Assembly: GCF_027409185.1 (NCBI RefSeq)
Contig: NC_084462.1
Coordinates: 28,681,577 to 28,745,576 of the forward strand
Reading direction: 5' to 3'
DNA: 64,000 nucleotides
DNA from: Cynocephalus volans
Taxonomy: Eukaryota > Chordata > Mammalia > Dermoptera > Cynocephalidae
Of this stretch, positions 1 through 14,637 are shown piece by piece. Position 1 is the stretch's first letter, and each line of letters starts with the position of its first letter. Under the pieces are notes generated by a model. That model worked only from the letters and a program-made list of their open reading frames with translations, was not told the DNA's origin and did not search any database. The position numbers and the translations under genes are program-made.

Positions 1-1999
<1,999 letters not shown>

Positions 2000-2119
2000 C
2001 ATAACAAAAGCAGAAATAGTCCTCGACTGCTTTCCTGAGTATTTCTGTTTCTCCTGAGTGGACCTGCATCCCGTTCACAGGGCAGGGAGGTTTCACCTCA
2101 TGCAGCCCTTCCACAATGC
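2000..2119 (-). CDS. GTF2IRD2: GTF2IRD2 coding exon 3
   Basis: A 120-bp minus-strand exon, too short to stand out as an open frame. Translated between splice sites it reads (C)IVEGLHEVKPPCPVNG, then MQVHSGETEILRKAVED, then YFCFCY(G). This matches the linker between the N-terminal leucine-zipper region and the first GTF2I repeat of GTF2IRD2. The PPCPVNGMQVHSGE stretch is characteristic of GTF2IRD2; GTF2I differs here. The acceptor is GTTTGCAG before GCATTG and the donor is GTTATG before GTAAAG. It enters in phase 1, completing the cysteine codon split with exon 2, and leaves in phase 1, completing a glycine codon with exon 4. The exact phase fit across three junctions is the strongest evidence that the gene is intact here. 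Confidence 0.9.
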
Positions 2120-2374
2120 CTGCAAACGCAAGATTGGCACAAGGTCAGTAGCCAAGCATTTCTACTGTACACTTCCTTACCATATGTGTCTCTGGCATTG
2201 AAAGGAAAAAGGAAAAAAAAAAAAAAAAAAAGGAATAAACATAAAATAAGATCTTTTCATAAAAAAAAAAAAAAAAAAAAAAAAGAACAGGGTATTTATG
2301 AGGAATGGGATATAACATGGTGTTCATCCCTGAAATAAATCTATTGATAAAGAACTATAAGAATTCACCATAAA

Positions 2375-2482
2375 GCTGGCCGGTTAGCTCAGCTGGTTAG
2401 AGCACAAACTTATAACCCCAAGGTCACGGTTCGGTTCCCTGTACTGGCCATTTGCCACAAAAAAAAAAAAAGAAAGAAAAAA
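2375..2482 (+). repeat. tRNA-Ile-like SINE (CYN type), monomer
   Basis: One tRNA-like unit with A box (GGTTAGCTCAGCTGG) and B box (GGTTCGGTTCC), then an A-rich tail. GAATTCACCATAAA at 2361-2374 recurs at 2657-2670, enclosing this copy and the next one together. Confidence 0.85.
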
Positions 2483-2486
2483 ATTA

Positions 2487-2656
2487 GGGCCGGCCCATGG
2501 CTCACTTGGGAGAGTGTGCTGTTGGTAACACCAAGGCCATGGGTTTGGATCCCTATATAGGGATGGGTGGTTAGCTCACTTGGGAGAACGTGGCACTGAC
2601 AACACCAAGTCAAGGGTTAAGATCCCCTTACCGGTCATCTTTTTTTTAAAAAAAAA
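2487..2656 (+). repeat. tRNA-Ile-like SINE, dimer
   Basis: Two tRNA-like units (GGCCCATGGCTCACTTGG and GGTTAGCTCACTTGG) ending ACCGGTCATC plus T/A run. It lies in the A-tail of the preceding monomer, and the shared 14-bp duplication lies outside both. Confidence 0.85.
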
Positions 2657-2829
2657 GAATTCACCATAAAAGGAAATAGTAGTAGTTTAAGGAAAATTTA
2701 TAATAGAAATCTTATTTGCTATGCAGTCGAAAAGTGACAATAATTGTGTAGGAAGACCATTCCTCTGAACACTTTCAAGACCAGGCCCCCAGTCTTCACT
2801 CCAAAAATTTTAAAACTGATTGTTTAATC

Positions 2830-3640
2830 AGGGTATAGTCAGGACACAGAAATCACACAGTAATTTGAACAGGGAAAGTTAAAAAAAGAATCATTAACTA
2901 GATGATTTCTTGTTAATCTGTAACTACTAAGGGGTAATAAGTGCTCTAAAGAATACAAAAGGAGCAGGTAAAGGGACCAGCCACGAGGGCTGGGCTGAGG
3001 CGGAGCACTCAAGGAAGGAACAAATCAGGAAGATGGTGCCCCAGGGCTGAGATCCAGACCTCTCTGGAGAGCATACAGACATGGTCTATAGGACACAAGG
3101 TCTGCTGGTGTGCTGCAAGCTGCAGTGGATAAGTAGGAACCTACTCTCTGGGGGTGCCAGCAGAAATCGCTGGCAAGTTGCCCAGAAGGTGCCTGTAAGA
3201 CTTGCTGGGCACTGCATGGAAGCTGTCCTCTCGGGGGCTGGCAGAATTCTTTGGAAGTTGCTTGTAGGTTGATGCCAACAGAATTTGCTGGGAAGCCTCC
3301 TTCTGGAACTTCCCAGGAATTCTGTGGGACTTGCAGGGAAGCTGGCTAGGATACCAGTGGAAGTGACTGGGAGGCTGCATGTGGTAGAGGTCTCACTGAA
3401 ACTCACAGGAGGTAAGTGCCGGGTATCCCAAATGCTGGTGGTCATAATGTGTTGCAGGCATGAGCAGATGAGAGCCCACAGGAAACAGGAAGAGAAGTTC
3501 CTTCCTCCCCCAGTATCCTCCCCGAGCCCTCTTCTGACCAAGGTAAATATTGTGCCAGCTGCCTAAGGGGCAATGTTTACACAGTCCTGCTCCAATATCA
3601 CAAAGCACGGCAAAGAAGGGTGGACTTGGAGTACAGAGGC
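2830..3640. repeat. Unnamed interspersed repeat
   Basis: It starts CAGGACACAGAAATCACACAG and is followed by purine-rich DNA with repeated GCTGGCAGAATT/GCTGGCAAGTTG-like phrases. A similar opening (GAGACAGAAACCACCCAGGAATG, then GTTTAATGTAAAGAAT) and similar GCTGGCAGAACT phrases occur at about 37395-38225. The overlapping open frames on both strands have no recognised homologue. Family unknown; perhaps an LTR or L1 3' end. Confidence 0.4.
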
Positions 3641-3978
3641 AATAAATCAAGAACTGTCACACTGAAAACTGTCACAGAGCAATTTCTGTGCAATGGAGTT
3701 ATGTTCTAAGGTTGAACATAATGCAAAAATTGTGCATGGGCAAAATTATACCTGAAAACCCTCAGTCACAATTGAGTTCAGACTATATAGTTCTGTGGAT
3801 ACAATTCTGCAAAGCCATTCTTAGGCACATTTACATTTCAGACCAGTAAGTTAGGCTGAAAGAAGGAGGCAGATGAAAACCCATGTGTGTTTGCTCATTC
3901 AAACAATTTTGGCTTACAATTAAAGTAAGAGATGAACAGAGTGGTAGAGAACGGACAACACTGCCTGCAGAGTTTGCT

Positions 3979-4315
3979 CAAGGGGTCAGTAAACTACAGC
4001 CTGAGGGACAGATCTTGCCCACTGCCTTTCTTGGTAAGAGTGGTGAACTACAAATGATTTTTACATTTTGAAATGGTTAAAAAAAATTCAAAAGAAAAAA
4101 AATCACTTCATGCTACATAAAACTACATGAAATTCAAATTTCAGTGTCCATAAATAAAGTTTTGTTGACGATACTCATTCATTTACATTTTGCCTATGGC
4201 TACCTTTGCACCCAAACAGCAAGTTGAGCAGCTGCCGCAGAGACCATAACAGCCCATAAAAACGAAAATATTTACTTTCTGTCTCATTACAGAAAAAAAG
4301 TTTGACAGTCCCTGA
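3979..4315 (+). repeat. hAT-type (MER1-group) nonautonomous DNA transposon
   Basis: It contains the motif series GTCAGTAAACTACAGCC, AATAAAGTTTTGTTG, CATTTACATTTTGCCTATGGC, AAAATATTTACTTTCT and AAAAAGTTTGACAGTCCCTG. These belong to a widespread mammalian hAT element. Imperfect 8-bp flanks (GTTTGCTC and ATTTACTC) fit an hAT duplication. A second copy is at 20998-21216. Confidence 0.7.
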
Positions 4316-4688
4316 TTTACTCTATATAGTTTTAATATTAACCTATAACCCTAACATGAGTTGATCAGAAATTTCTGTTGTTGTTGTTTTGAGGATTAAA
4401 TTACTGAATAACCCACAGGGAGCTGGTTTCTAACTTGAGAGTGAAGGTGAGTGTGTTCTGATGCAACTCCACAGTAATTTTTCCTTACTACCAAACAACT
4501 TCTAAAAAAACAAACATCACATATTTAAGAATCACATCCAGCATTCCAGTTTGAGAAATGGCAGAGAAGCATGTATCTACCAACCTAAGCTCTGAACAAA
4601 ACAGTAAAATCAACTATTTAAAAGCACTGAGAACAACCAAAAATAGGCGGAAACTGGAGGGAATGCTATACTTAAAAGGATGGAGGCA

Positions 4689-4860
4689 GGGACCGGCCCG
4701 TGGCTCACTTGGGAGAGTGTGGTGTTGATAACACCAAGGCCACAGGTTCGGATCCCTATGTAGGGATGGATGGTTAGCTCACTTGGGAGAGCGTAGTGCT
4801 GACAACACCAAGTCAAGGGTTAAGATCTCCTTACTGGTCATCTTTAAAAAAAAAAAAAAA
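4689..4860 (+). repeat. tRNA-Ile-like SINE, dimer
   Basis: Full dimer with poly-A tail. ATGGAGGCA flanks it on both sides (duplication). Confidence 0.88.
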
Positions 4861-5187
4861 AGAATGGAGGCATTAATACTCGGTGACATTCACAATTAGC
4901 GGCTTTTTTCCTGTAAGGACTCCTTAGTTCCTGTGGTACACAAAGAAATAGAGCTCAACCAAAAGCAGCAGTCTCAGTGAAGTGAGGAAATCTAAGTGGG
5001 AGGTCAGGACTCACATAGTGGATGGAAATCGGGGGGAAAAATCCTGGAAAAGAGCAAGTCACAGAGGTAGGAGCTCCAGTATCTTCATATAAACTTCTTG
5101 TAAATTCTTGGCTGTCCCCAAAACTATGCAAGCACAGGTGAAGACTCTAAGGAAATGCAACATTTGGAAGCTAAAGAGCTGAGCAAA

Positions 5188-5295
5188 GTGCTTGCTTCAG
5201 CAGCACATATACTAAAATTGGAACAATACAGAGAAGATTAGCATGGCCCCTGTGCAAGGATGACATGAAGATTCATGAAGTGTACCATATGTTTT
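5188..5295 (+). pseudogene. U6 snRNA pseudogene, 5' half of a U6-L1 chimera
   Basis: Full-length U6-like sequence: GTGCTTGCTTCAGCAGCAC, then the ACATATACTAAAATTGG block, AGATTAGCATGGCCCCTG and a CAAGGATGACA block, ending CCATATGTTTT. Several C-to-T and G-to-A changes at CpG sites and a damaged 3' third mark it as dead. No proximal sequence element or TATA box appears at the usual upstream distance. It is joined directly to an L1 3' end, and the pair is flanked by a shared target-site duplication. Template switching during L1 reverse transcription explains it better than a U6 gene. Confidence 0.88.
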
Positions 5296-5520
5296 GCTGA
5301 ACTTTCAGAAGGAGAGAACAGACCTATAGTTAGTAGAGGTGGGAACAGGGGTGGTTAGGGAGTCATTGGGTAAGGGACACAAAGAATAGTTATAATATGT
5401 TAATAATACTGATTTAATCATCACATACTGTACACAAATACTGATAGTTAACTCTGTACACCACAAATATGTATAATCAATTATGCTTCAATTCAAAAAA
5501 TAAATTAAATTAAAAAAAAA
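5296..5520 (+). repeat. L1 3' UTR fused to U6
   Basis: AATATGTTAATAATACTGATTTAATCATCACA to ATGTATAATCAATTATG resembles the terminal L1 3' UTR (compare 31605-31720), followed by A-rich tail. AGCTGAGCAAAG at 5177-5188 recurs at 5523-5534, enclosing U6 plus L1. Confidence 0.75.
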
Positions 5521-5829
5521 AAAGCTGAGCAAAGATTTAAACAGTTGAGTGGTGCTAGGAAGACAGAGTTTAAAATTCAAGTCCTGCCAAGGTAGAGAAG
5601 CTTGTCACACACCTTGTAAAACCCAAGAAGAGACACACCTTAGGAGTAAGGGCCACCTTCTAAGACTAAGAATGATGCTCTAGGATAAAGGGCAAAATCA
5701 AACTAGACTCGTCCTAACATGGTCCACACAGGGTCATGGTGATCTGCCAGTAACTTAACTGCCTGCCAGAACAAACATATCATGCATAATACCCAGTATA
5801 AAATAAAAAAGTAATACAAATGTGAAACA

Positions 5830-6830
5830 GAAAAATGTGACCCATGATCAAGAGAAAAAAGTCTATAGAAGCAGACCCACAAATGACCCAGATGTTGAAA
5901 TTATCATTAAGGACTTAAAACAACTGCTATAAATACATGAAATAATTTAGAGGGGTGATGAACAGAATAGATGAGTATGAGAGCAAAAGAGATAATATAA
6001 AACTTTCCATGAACTCCTGATATACAGGGAATCCCAATGGAGGAATATAAATATGAAAAAAAGGAAGAAAGAAAGGGAAAAAGAAAGAAGAAAATGAAAT
6101 TACAGAAATAAAAAATAATCTGAATTCTGCAATAAAATTTCACAGGATGGACTTAACAACAGTACATTGGATACAGCAAAAGAAAGAATCAGTGATGTCA
6201 AAGAAAGGTCAATAAAAATGATCCAGTCTGAAGCTTTTAGAGAAAAAAGAATGAAAAAAAAAGGAACAGAGTCTTAATGAGATGTGAGACAATATCATAA
6301 TTTCTTCCATCTGTTTAAACTAAGGGCTGGACAGTTAGCTCATCTGATTAGAGAACAGTGTTGATAACACCAAGGTCCAGGGTTTGGATCTCCTTACCAG
6401 CCAGCTGCCTCCAAAAAAAAAAAATGTAAATGAAGAAGAGAATGAATCAGAAAAAACATATAAAGAGATAATTGCCAAAAATGTCCAAAACTGACAGAGG
6501 CATTAATTTGCAGATTCAAGAAGTTCCAAAGAACAAGCAGAGTAAAAACAAAGAAGACAACATGTGGAAATAACATGGTCAAACTGCTGAAAACCAAAGA
6601 TTAAACAGAGCTAGAGCTAGAGGAAAAAAAATCTTAAAAAGAGCTAGGGAAAAAGATACATTACCTTCAGAGGAACAAAAATAAGAATTCTAAACTGACT
6701 TTGTATCTGAAACAGTGAGAGCCAGAAGGTAATGGAATAAAATTGTTAAAGTATTAAGAGAAAAAAAAATTTGTCAAGGTAGAATTCCATATTAAGTAAA
6801 AATATTCTTCAAAAAGGAAGGCAGAAAAGT
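5830..6830 (+). repeat. Old L1 fragment, ORF1-like
   Basis: A-rich sense-strand DNA with L1 ORF1-like phrases (for example ATTGGATACAGCAAAAGAAAGAATCAGTGA), interrupted by a SINE at 6324-6423. No intact frame. Confidence 0.5.
6324..6423 (+). repeat. tRNA-Ile-like SINE, monomer
   Basis: GGGCTGGACAGTTAGCTC to CCAGCCAGCTGCC plus A tail, inserted in the L1 fragment. Confidence 0.85.
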
Positions 6831-6832
6831 GA

Positions 6833-7735
6833 TGTCAGCAAGATGGCAGACTAGGAAACAGCAGGCCCCCTACCCCACAGAGGCACTGGACTGACAATAA
6901 TAAGACCAGAACCTCTGTGAGAATTCTAGAGACAAGTTGAGAAGCTACAGCACCTGGGCCATTGTAAAACCAAAAAGGGATTCCAGCACAAGGGGTAGGA
7001 AAATTCTCATGGTCATTTGTACCCCTCCCTCCATGTGCATAGCATGGGGCAATTGGGAGGAAACCCCCCATATTAAAGCTCCTCCTTCGGATGGAAAAAA
7101 AGTGTGGAATGGACCATTCACCCAACATTCTGGCTTGTCTGGGGGATACTTGAGACACTGGTTTCTGTCTCACCTGACTTAGAGCACTGATAGGATTGGC
7201 ACCAGAGTTTGGAAGCTGCTGTAAACAGAGGCAAGTGACCATTAGAGCTGCAGTTCCACAAACAGATGCCAGGGAGAACAACACCTGAAAAGGTTTGAGA
7301 AGTCCCAGAACCTCCAGCTGATTAGTGAAGGCCTTAGCCTGCACAAAGCCAGTACACAAAGACTGGAAAAGGTGGTTGTGTTTTCAAATGCCCAAATCTC
7401 AGAAAAAAATTATAAGGCATATAAAGAAGCAGGGAAACATGGCCCAGTTAAAAGAGTAAAATAAAATTCAAGAAACCAACCCTAAAGAAACACAGAGGTA
7501 GGAGCTGCCTGACAAAGAATTTAAAATAATTGTCACAATGATGCTCAATGAGTTAAAAGAGAACATAGATAGACAAGTACATGAAAACACATAAACTATG
7601 CATGAACAAAACAAGAATATTGACAAAGAGATAGAAGCTGTTAAAAAGAACCAAACAGAAATTCTGAAGCTTAAAGATACAATAACTGGACTAAAAAAAA
7701 AAAAAAAATTAAAAAAAGAAAATAATAACTTGGCT
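6833..7735 (+). repeat. L1 5' UTR and ORF1 start
   Basis: AAGATGGCAGACTAGG resembles the L1 5' UTR, and the following DNA runs to ORF1-like A-rich sequence and a poly-A run near 7695. It appears to be a separate copy from the fragment to its left. Confidence 0.5.
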
Positions 7736-8023
7736 GGAACAATTCATTAAACTATGAATAGCCCTATATCTGAACAATTAGCATGCAACTATGAATCTTA
7801 AAAAAAAGTTGTAATTAAATTTCAATGATTAGAAATTCAACTGACATCTGACGTTAATGAATTGAGAATACCCTTTTTATCAATTACATAGTCACTGTAT
7901 TATATAAAGATTTCTTCTCTTTTCAATCTGTCTTTTTGATAATGGAGACCCAAATTTAGTATCTTGGAAGTTAATCTTAATCAACCTATCACTCAATCTC
8001 TTCTGCACCCCACCCCCCATATA

Positions 8024-8104
8024 ACAGGGTACTTCAAAAAGTTTGCGGGAAAATAGAATTAAAAAATATGAATCTTTCCATTAAACTTTTGAAGACCCCT
8101 CACT
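8024..8104. repeat. Palindromic mariner-type MITE, about 80 bp
   Basis: CAGGGTACTTCAAAAAGTTT is mirrored by AAACTTTTGAAGACCCCTC. Nearly the whole element is an inverted repeat around a short centre. A second copy is at 37189-37270. Confidence 0.6.
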
Positions 8105-8787
8105 CATGCGTGCATGTGTGTGTATCCTTCTCCAAGGGTTATAAGATTATCCTTGGAGATATCTATCACCACACACACCACCTTATACCCTCTGACAAAT
8201 CTTCCTTGTTTTTTTTTTTCCTTTCTTGGTTCCAGGCCATACTAAATTGTTAACTCAGTATTTTGTAGATAAGCTACAGTGGTAAAAATCATAATCATAA
8301 AAGGTATAGGTTTTAAGCCCTGGTGTAGTTCCCTGACACATGGCCACATATGCCCACTAATACTCCTGGACACTCATATCTTCGCATATTGAAAGCTCTG
8401 AAAGTGCCACAGTAAAAGAAAGGGAAACAAGAATAACTGTACAATGGTTATTAACAAAGACTAATACTTGATCCCTGGAAGAGAGTTTTCCCTTTCCTTT
8501 GGGAAGAATTAAAGTGAGAGTATTTTATTAAATGTAGGTTTATTTTAGGAATTAAAGACAATTTTCTCTATGTTCTTCAAATTTCTTCTACAAAACCAGA
8601 GTACTCCTGAGAACATAATACAAAATATATTGACCATTTTTCCTGGACTCTTCATTTGGTACGCTGAGTCAAAGGAGATGTGTCAGAACCATTTGTAGGA
8701 TAATGTTTATGATATGTTAGAAGAAAACATTACATACTTCTTGCCCACAAACATTTAAAAATTTATGAAATACAAAAGATAAAATCA

Positions 8788-9159
<372 letters not shown>

Positions 9160-9166
9160 TTAGAGT

Positions 9167-9190
9167 TACACACACACACACACAAAAAAA
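9167..9190. repeat. (CA)n microsatellite plus A run
   Basis: Short CA run followed by AAAAAAA. Confidence 0.9.
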
Positions 9191-9917
9191 AACCAACTAT
9201 CAAGCAAATACCATAAACATCGTGAAACCCAGAGAAGAACATATTGTCATTCACTGCTTGACAATCCTCTCCAATGTGCCTTTTTTCTTACATTTTCAGA
9301 TGTAGACTCTGACTGCCTCTTCATATGACAACAATTTTATAATATTTTCTATGGAGTGAATAGAGAAAGAATTTGATATTTCCTCCAACATGGTTGCTTA
9401 CATTTTTATTACTGATGATAGGCATGCATACAGCATGAAAACTCACACACAGATACATTTGGTGTTCATCATAGTGCGACAGGTTTATGCCCTACAAGAA
9501 GTCTGATAAATTCTACAACAAAAAACAAATCCTCTGTTTACAATTTTACCAGTTAATGATTGGAAGAATTTTCCAGAGTAGCTTCTGCCTCTGTACATTT
9601 AAAACCTATTTCTCTTCTACCAGCTACAAACGTCTGAAGTTGAGCACTATGGCAACACATTTATACCTCAATACAGCCTACAGCTTTGTACCCTGACATC
9701 ATGGCACTGAAGAAGTTGACACTGTGGACTGGAGGAGTATGCCTGGAAACCATTTCTACACTGGGATTTCTAGCAGTAACTCACCCATACACAAAAACAA
9801 CAGCAAGCCACATAACGACACTAAACTAAAACTAAATGGATATCCAACTCAGCTTCCCCTTACTGAGACTCCAAAGATGCCTGTGTCTACTCCAACATCA
9901 TCTGACACAGGGGATTG

Positions 9918-10368
9918 TAGGAGGAAGAATAATGGCCCCCAGAGATGTCCATGTCCTAATGCCCAGAACCTGTGAATATATTACCTTAATGGCAAAATGA
10001 CTTGGTAGATATGATTACATTAAGGATCTTGAGATAGGAAGATTATCCTGGATTATTGGTGGGCCCAATGTAGTCGCAAGGGTCCTTACAAAGAAACGAG
10101 AGAGATGTGACAATGGAATCAGAGTGATGCCATTGTTGGAAGGGGGCCACAAGCCAAGGAATGAGGGTTGCCTCTAGCAGCTGGAAAATACAAGGCACAA
10201 ATTCTTCCTGGGAGCCTCCAGAAGGAATCTTGACACCTGACTTTAGCCCTGTAAAACCCATTTTCTGACTTATGACCTCCAGAACTGTCCGATGGTAAAT
10301 TTGTGCTGTTTAAAGCCACTAAGTTTGTGATAATTTGTTACAGCAGCCATAGGAGACTAATATAAGGA
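9918..10368 (+). repeat. Old LTR-type repeat (MaLR/MLT-like)
   Basis: ATAATGGCCCCCAGAGATGTCC, CCTGTGAATATATTACC, GGATTATTGGTGGGCCCAATG, GAAGGGGGCCACAAGCCAAGG and GCCACTAAGTTTGTGATAATTTGTTACAGCAGC are landmarks of a common ancient mammalian repeat. I recall it as an LTR of the MaLR group. No coding content. Confidence 0.6.
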
Positions 10369-11321
10369 CTGCGGCAGAAAGAAAATCAGAGTGGAAGGGG
10401 ACAACAACTTTAACAGATTGTGGTTAATAGAATACCTTTCTTTAGCACATTTTACAAAAACGTACACATATGGCTAGGACCTCTCCGAGATCATGGCAGG
10501 GGCCAGTGCAAAGGAAAGGGTTGGAAGCTTAAGCTCTATTAGCTTCATGGCAAATCTACCTCTGTTTATGTCGAATGAACCAAAAATTCAATACAGTCTA
10601 TCCAAAATATATAATCTGGTATCAGGTGAACTCATCGATTTTTAGCCTTACTTAGGTCATCATTAGTAGACAAGATCTTTTAAAAGGATTTTTTCTCATT
10701 TTATAAAAATTTAAGCAGATACAGGAAAGTACAAAGAAAAAGAAATCACTTTTAATCCCATTACCCAGAAAAACCACTATATGCATTTTGGAATACGCAC
10801 ACATGCGTACATAATTTTTAAAAACAAAATGGGAATTGTACTAACGTATATAAGGTTGGCATTCTGATTTATTTGCTTAACATTAATTTTTGAGTATTTT
10901 TCAAAATGCAATTAAATAATCTTAAAAACACTTTTCAATGAATAGATAATATTCTATCCCTACCTATATATCATAATTTAACGATAACATTATTGAAATG
11001 TTTTTCCTGGTACAAATGACACTATGATAAATGCCCATAAATGTAAATATTTCTGTGCATGTTTATTTCCATGGGATAGAATCATACATGTGGAACACCT
11101 GAGGATGTAAATTATTTTAGGGTTCTTGAAACATTACAAATAGCATTTCAGAAAGGCTTACCCTCTCACCACCACATGAGAGAGGCCATGTCACCCTACC
11201 ATTACAAGAACTGAGAATCATTATTTGTGGACCTAACTTAGTCACTGGCTTCCTAAGAACAGAATATGGAAAGGGAAAAATAATAACTTCACAATGGAGA
11301 AACGCAGCAGATGCTACCTGT

Positions 11322-11822
11322 ATTGCTCAGAGTTCTCCAGAGAAATAGAACCAGTATGTGTATATATATACATATAGAGATACAGAGATTTATTATAAAG
11401 AATTAGCTCATGTAATTATAGAGTCAGGGAAGTCCTACTATCTGCCATGTGCCAGCTGGAGACCCAGGAAAGCTGGTGGTGTGGTTTGAAGGCCTGAAAG
11501 CCAGAGAACCAATGATATAGATTCCAGTCAAAGTCTGAAGGCCTGAGCACCAGGGAGCACCAAGAGCACCAAGGGCAGAAGATAAACGTCCCAGCTCAAC
11601 AGTCAGGCAGCGAATTCAACCTTCCTCTGCCTTTTTGTTCTGTTTAGCCCTCAACAGATTAGATGATGCACACCTACACAGAGGAGGGTCATCAGTCCAC
11701 CAATTAAAATGCTAATCTCGTCTAGAAACAGCCTCACAGACACACCCAGAAATAATGCTTAACCAGCTGTCTGGGAATCCTGTAGCCCAGTTGAGTTGAC
11801 ACATAAAATTAACCATCACAGT
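11322..11822 (-). repeat. Ancient repeat with TGTGATGGTTAATTTTATGTG end
   Basis: It begins CTCAGAGTTCTCCAGAGAAATAGAACC and ends TTGACACATAAAATTAACCATCACA. The family name is not certain. A plus-strand fragment of the same family is at 19391-19625. Confidence 0.6.
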
Positions 11823-12309
11823 ACCTTAACTAAGTGATCCAGGTTAACATCACCAGTGATAAGTCATGTTGACATAAAGTATTCTGTGATGTGATGAGGA
11901 GCATTTCACCTCTGTGGCCTTCTTGCCAAAACCCCATAACCCCAGTCGAAACACTGGTGAAACCCAAATTGAAAGAGAGTTGATAAAATACCCTTCAAAA
12001 CTGTCAAGGTCATGAAAAACAAAGAAAGACTGAGAAACTGTCACAGACCTGAGAAGATGAAGGAAACATAACGACTAAATGCAATGTGGTATCATAGGGT
12101 GAATCCTGGAACAGAAAAATTACAATAGAAAAAATGATGATATCCAAATAAAGTCTGGAGTTGGTTAACAGCAATGTACCAGTTGATCTATTAGTTTTGA
12201 CAAACGTACTATAGCTATATCAGTTATGAGTGAGGGGTATACGGGGACTCTCTGTACTACCTTTGCTGTTTTTCTGTTAATTTAGAAAGTATTGCTAAAT
12301 AAAATTCAC

Positions 12310-12540
12310 TAAAAAAATTAAAACTCTTTGGTTGCTAGGCGCTGGAGATCAGGGGGAATGAGGGCTTAGTACTTAATGCATGCAGAGTTTCAGCTTGAAA
12401 AGCTGAAGATGAAAAAGTTCTGGAGATGGATGTTTGTACAACAATGTGAATGTACTTAAGGCCACTGAACTGTACACTCACAAATGATTAAAATGGCAGT
12501 TTTTATATTATATATATTTTACCACAATAAGAAAAAAACC
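12310..12540 (+). repeat. L1 3' end fragment
   Basis: CTTTGGTTGCTAGGCGCTGG to GCCACTGAACTGTACACTC and TTACCACAATAAG are typical of old L1 3' UTRs. Confidence 0.65.
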
Positions 12541-12589
12541 TCTAGATTTTCACCCAAGTAAATTTCTTACCTCACATCCAACTCATCAG

Positions 12590-13210
12590 TAAGTCCTATT
12601 AATACACCTTCAACAGATCTGTCTAGTCTGATCACTTCTTGACACCTCCATTATACTCTCTAATCCAGGCCACCAAAACCTCCCACCTGAACCACAGCCA
12701 CAGCCTGCTCCCTGGTCTCCCTGCTTCCACTCTCGTCGCATGTTAATTGACTGTTCACACAAGCACCACTCCCTGACCTATCACTCATTCACTCAGAACC
12801 TTCCAATGGCTTCCCATCACACTGAAGGAAAAAAAGTCCAAAGCTCGATATCATCCAGCCACTCAAAACCTCTTGAAAATTTCCTCTGACCACTTTTTGC
12901 CCTACTTTGCTCCAATATTACTGGACTTCTTGATGTTCCTTGAAAATATCAAATTTGTTCCTAGCTCAGGGCCTCTACACAAGCTGTTCTCAGTGGTTCA
13001 AACACTCTGCCCCCAGATATTGGCATGGCTCACTTCCTTTCTTCATACAGGTCTTTGCATAAAAGGCAGCTGCCCTGAGAATTCCACCCCAACCCCACAT
13101 CCTAACCAGCCATTCTCTCTCCTAAACCTCTATTTCCTAACCCTCCTTTTCTTTGTAATATTATATTTATTATATATACTGACACAAACACACACACATA
13201 GAATTCATTT
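12590..13210 (-). repeat. L2 LINE fragment
   Basis: Antisense L2 phrases are visible: TCCCTGGTCTCCCTGCTTCC, AATGGCTTCCCATCACACT, CAGGGCCTCTACACAAGCTG and CCCCCAGATATTGGCATGGCTC. The frame at 12873-13286 is inside it and is not a gene. Confidence 0.75.
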
Positions 13211-14314
13211 ACTGTTTCCCCAAATTTTCTCAAGTCTTCTGGCCCCAGTGCCTAGAAGAGTGCCTACTGTAGGAGGTGCTTCATGAATATTTCTGGTCAG
13301 TTCCTGTTCAATATTCCCGGGTAAGATATTCTACTTTTCTCCAAATAAATCCTAACACTTTCTTTTAAAATTTATTCCAAGTTTTTTGAAACAGTTTTAT
13401 ATATCCTCAGATAATACAGGATAATCTCCCCATCTCAAGCTCCTTAACTTAATCACATCTGCAAAGTTCCCCCTGCCAAGTAAGGTAACACTCACAGGTT
13501 CGAGGGATGAGAACATGGACATCTTTGGGGGCCATTATTCCGTTTACCATAGGTTGCTTTCAAGGTTTTATCTTTATATTTGGTTTCCAGCAGATTAAAT
13601 ATGATGGGTCTAGGTTTGGGGTATGTGTGTGCATGTGCATGCAAGTGTATATATTGGGTGAGTTACGTGTGTGTTTGATATTTTGCCACCTGACCCAATA
13701 ATGTTCCTTACAGAAAATAAAATTAAATAAACGTGTATGTATGCTTTTTTTTTTTCTTTTTTCTTTTGGCTCTGGATCCAATCCAGGGCCACACTTTCTA
13801 TTTGGTGTCCTATCTCCTCAGTCTCCTTCAATCTGGAACTATTCTCCAATCTGTCTTTGTCATTCATGACACTGGCATTTATTAAAAATCTAACCCTGTT
13901 ATTTTGTAGAATGTCCCTCAATTTGGTTTGTCTGATGCTTCCTCATTAGATTCAGTTTCTGCACTTTGGGCAGAAATGCCACACATCATTCAGGGGACTC
14001 ATGATGTCACTCTGTCCCATTACTGGAGATGTTAACTTCAATCACTTGAATGAAGTGATGTCTGTCAGGTCTCTACATAGTAAAGTTACTGATTTTCCCT
14101 TTTTAATCAATAGGAATCTCACTCAAGTCTCTCATCAAATTTTCACCCACCAGGTAAAGTTTACATTTTAGATGTAAACAGATGCATAGAAGTAGATCAT
14201 TAATTTACCCTTGAATTTAGACAAAAAACATTCTCAAACAATGCAACAAAAATAACTTCATTAAATGTCAGATACGGAAAGCTTAAATTTATACAATTAC
14301 ACCCATAATGTAAA

Positions 14315-14345
14315 TAAATAAATAAATAATAAAATAAATAATCAT
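14315..14345. repeat. (AAAT)n low-complexity tract
   Basis: AAATAAATAAATAAATAATAAAATAAATAAT microsatellite. Confidence 0.9.
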
Positions 14346-14448
14346 ATCCTTTACGAAGGATACCCTAATACAAACAAAATGTAAAACTTGAGAACATCGA
14401 AAGTGACACTAAAGTGTTTCACAGTTCTGTAATTTTGACAATGACTCA

Positions 14449-14637
<189 letters not shown>

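Noticed and set aside
3086-3541. 151-codon minus-strand frame
   Set aside because: It lies in an interspersed repeat, overlaps plus-strand frames, and has no recognised domain or splice context.
5188-5295. Functional U6 gene
   Set aside because: Multiple substitutions in conserved parts, no upstream snRNA promoter, and direct fusion to L1 with target duplication.
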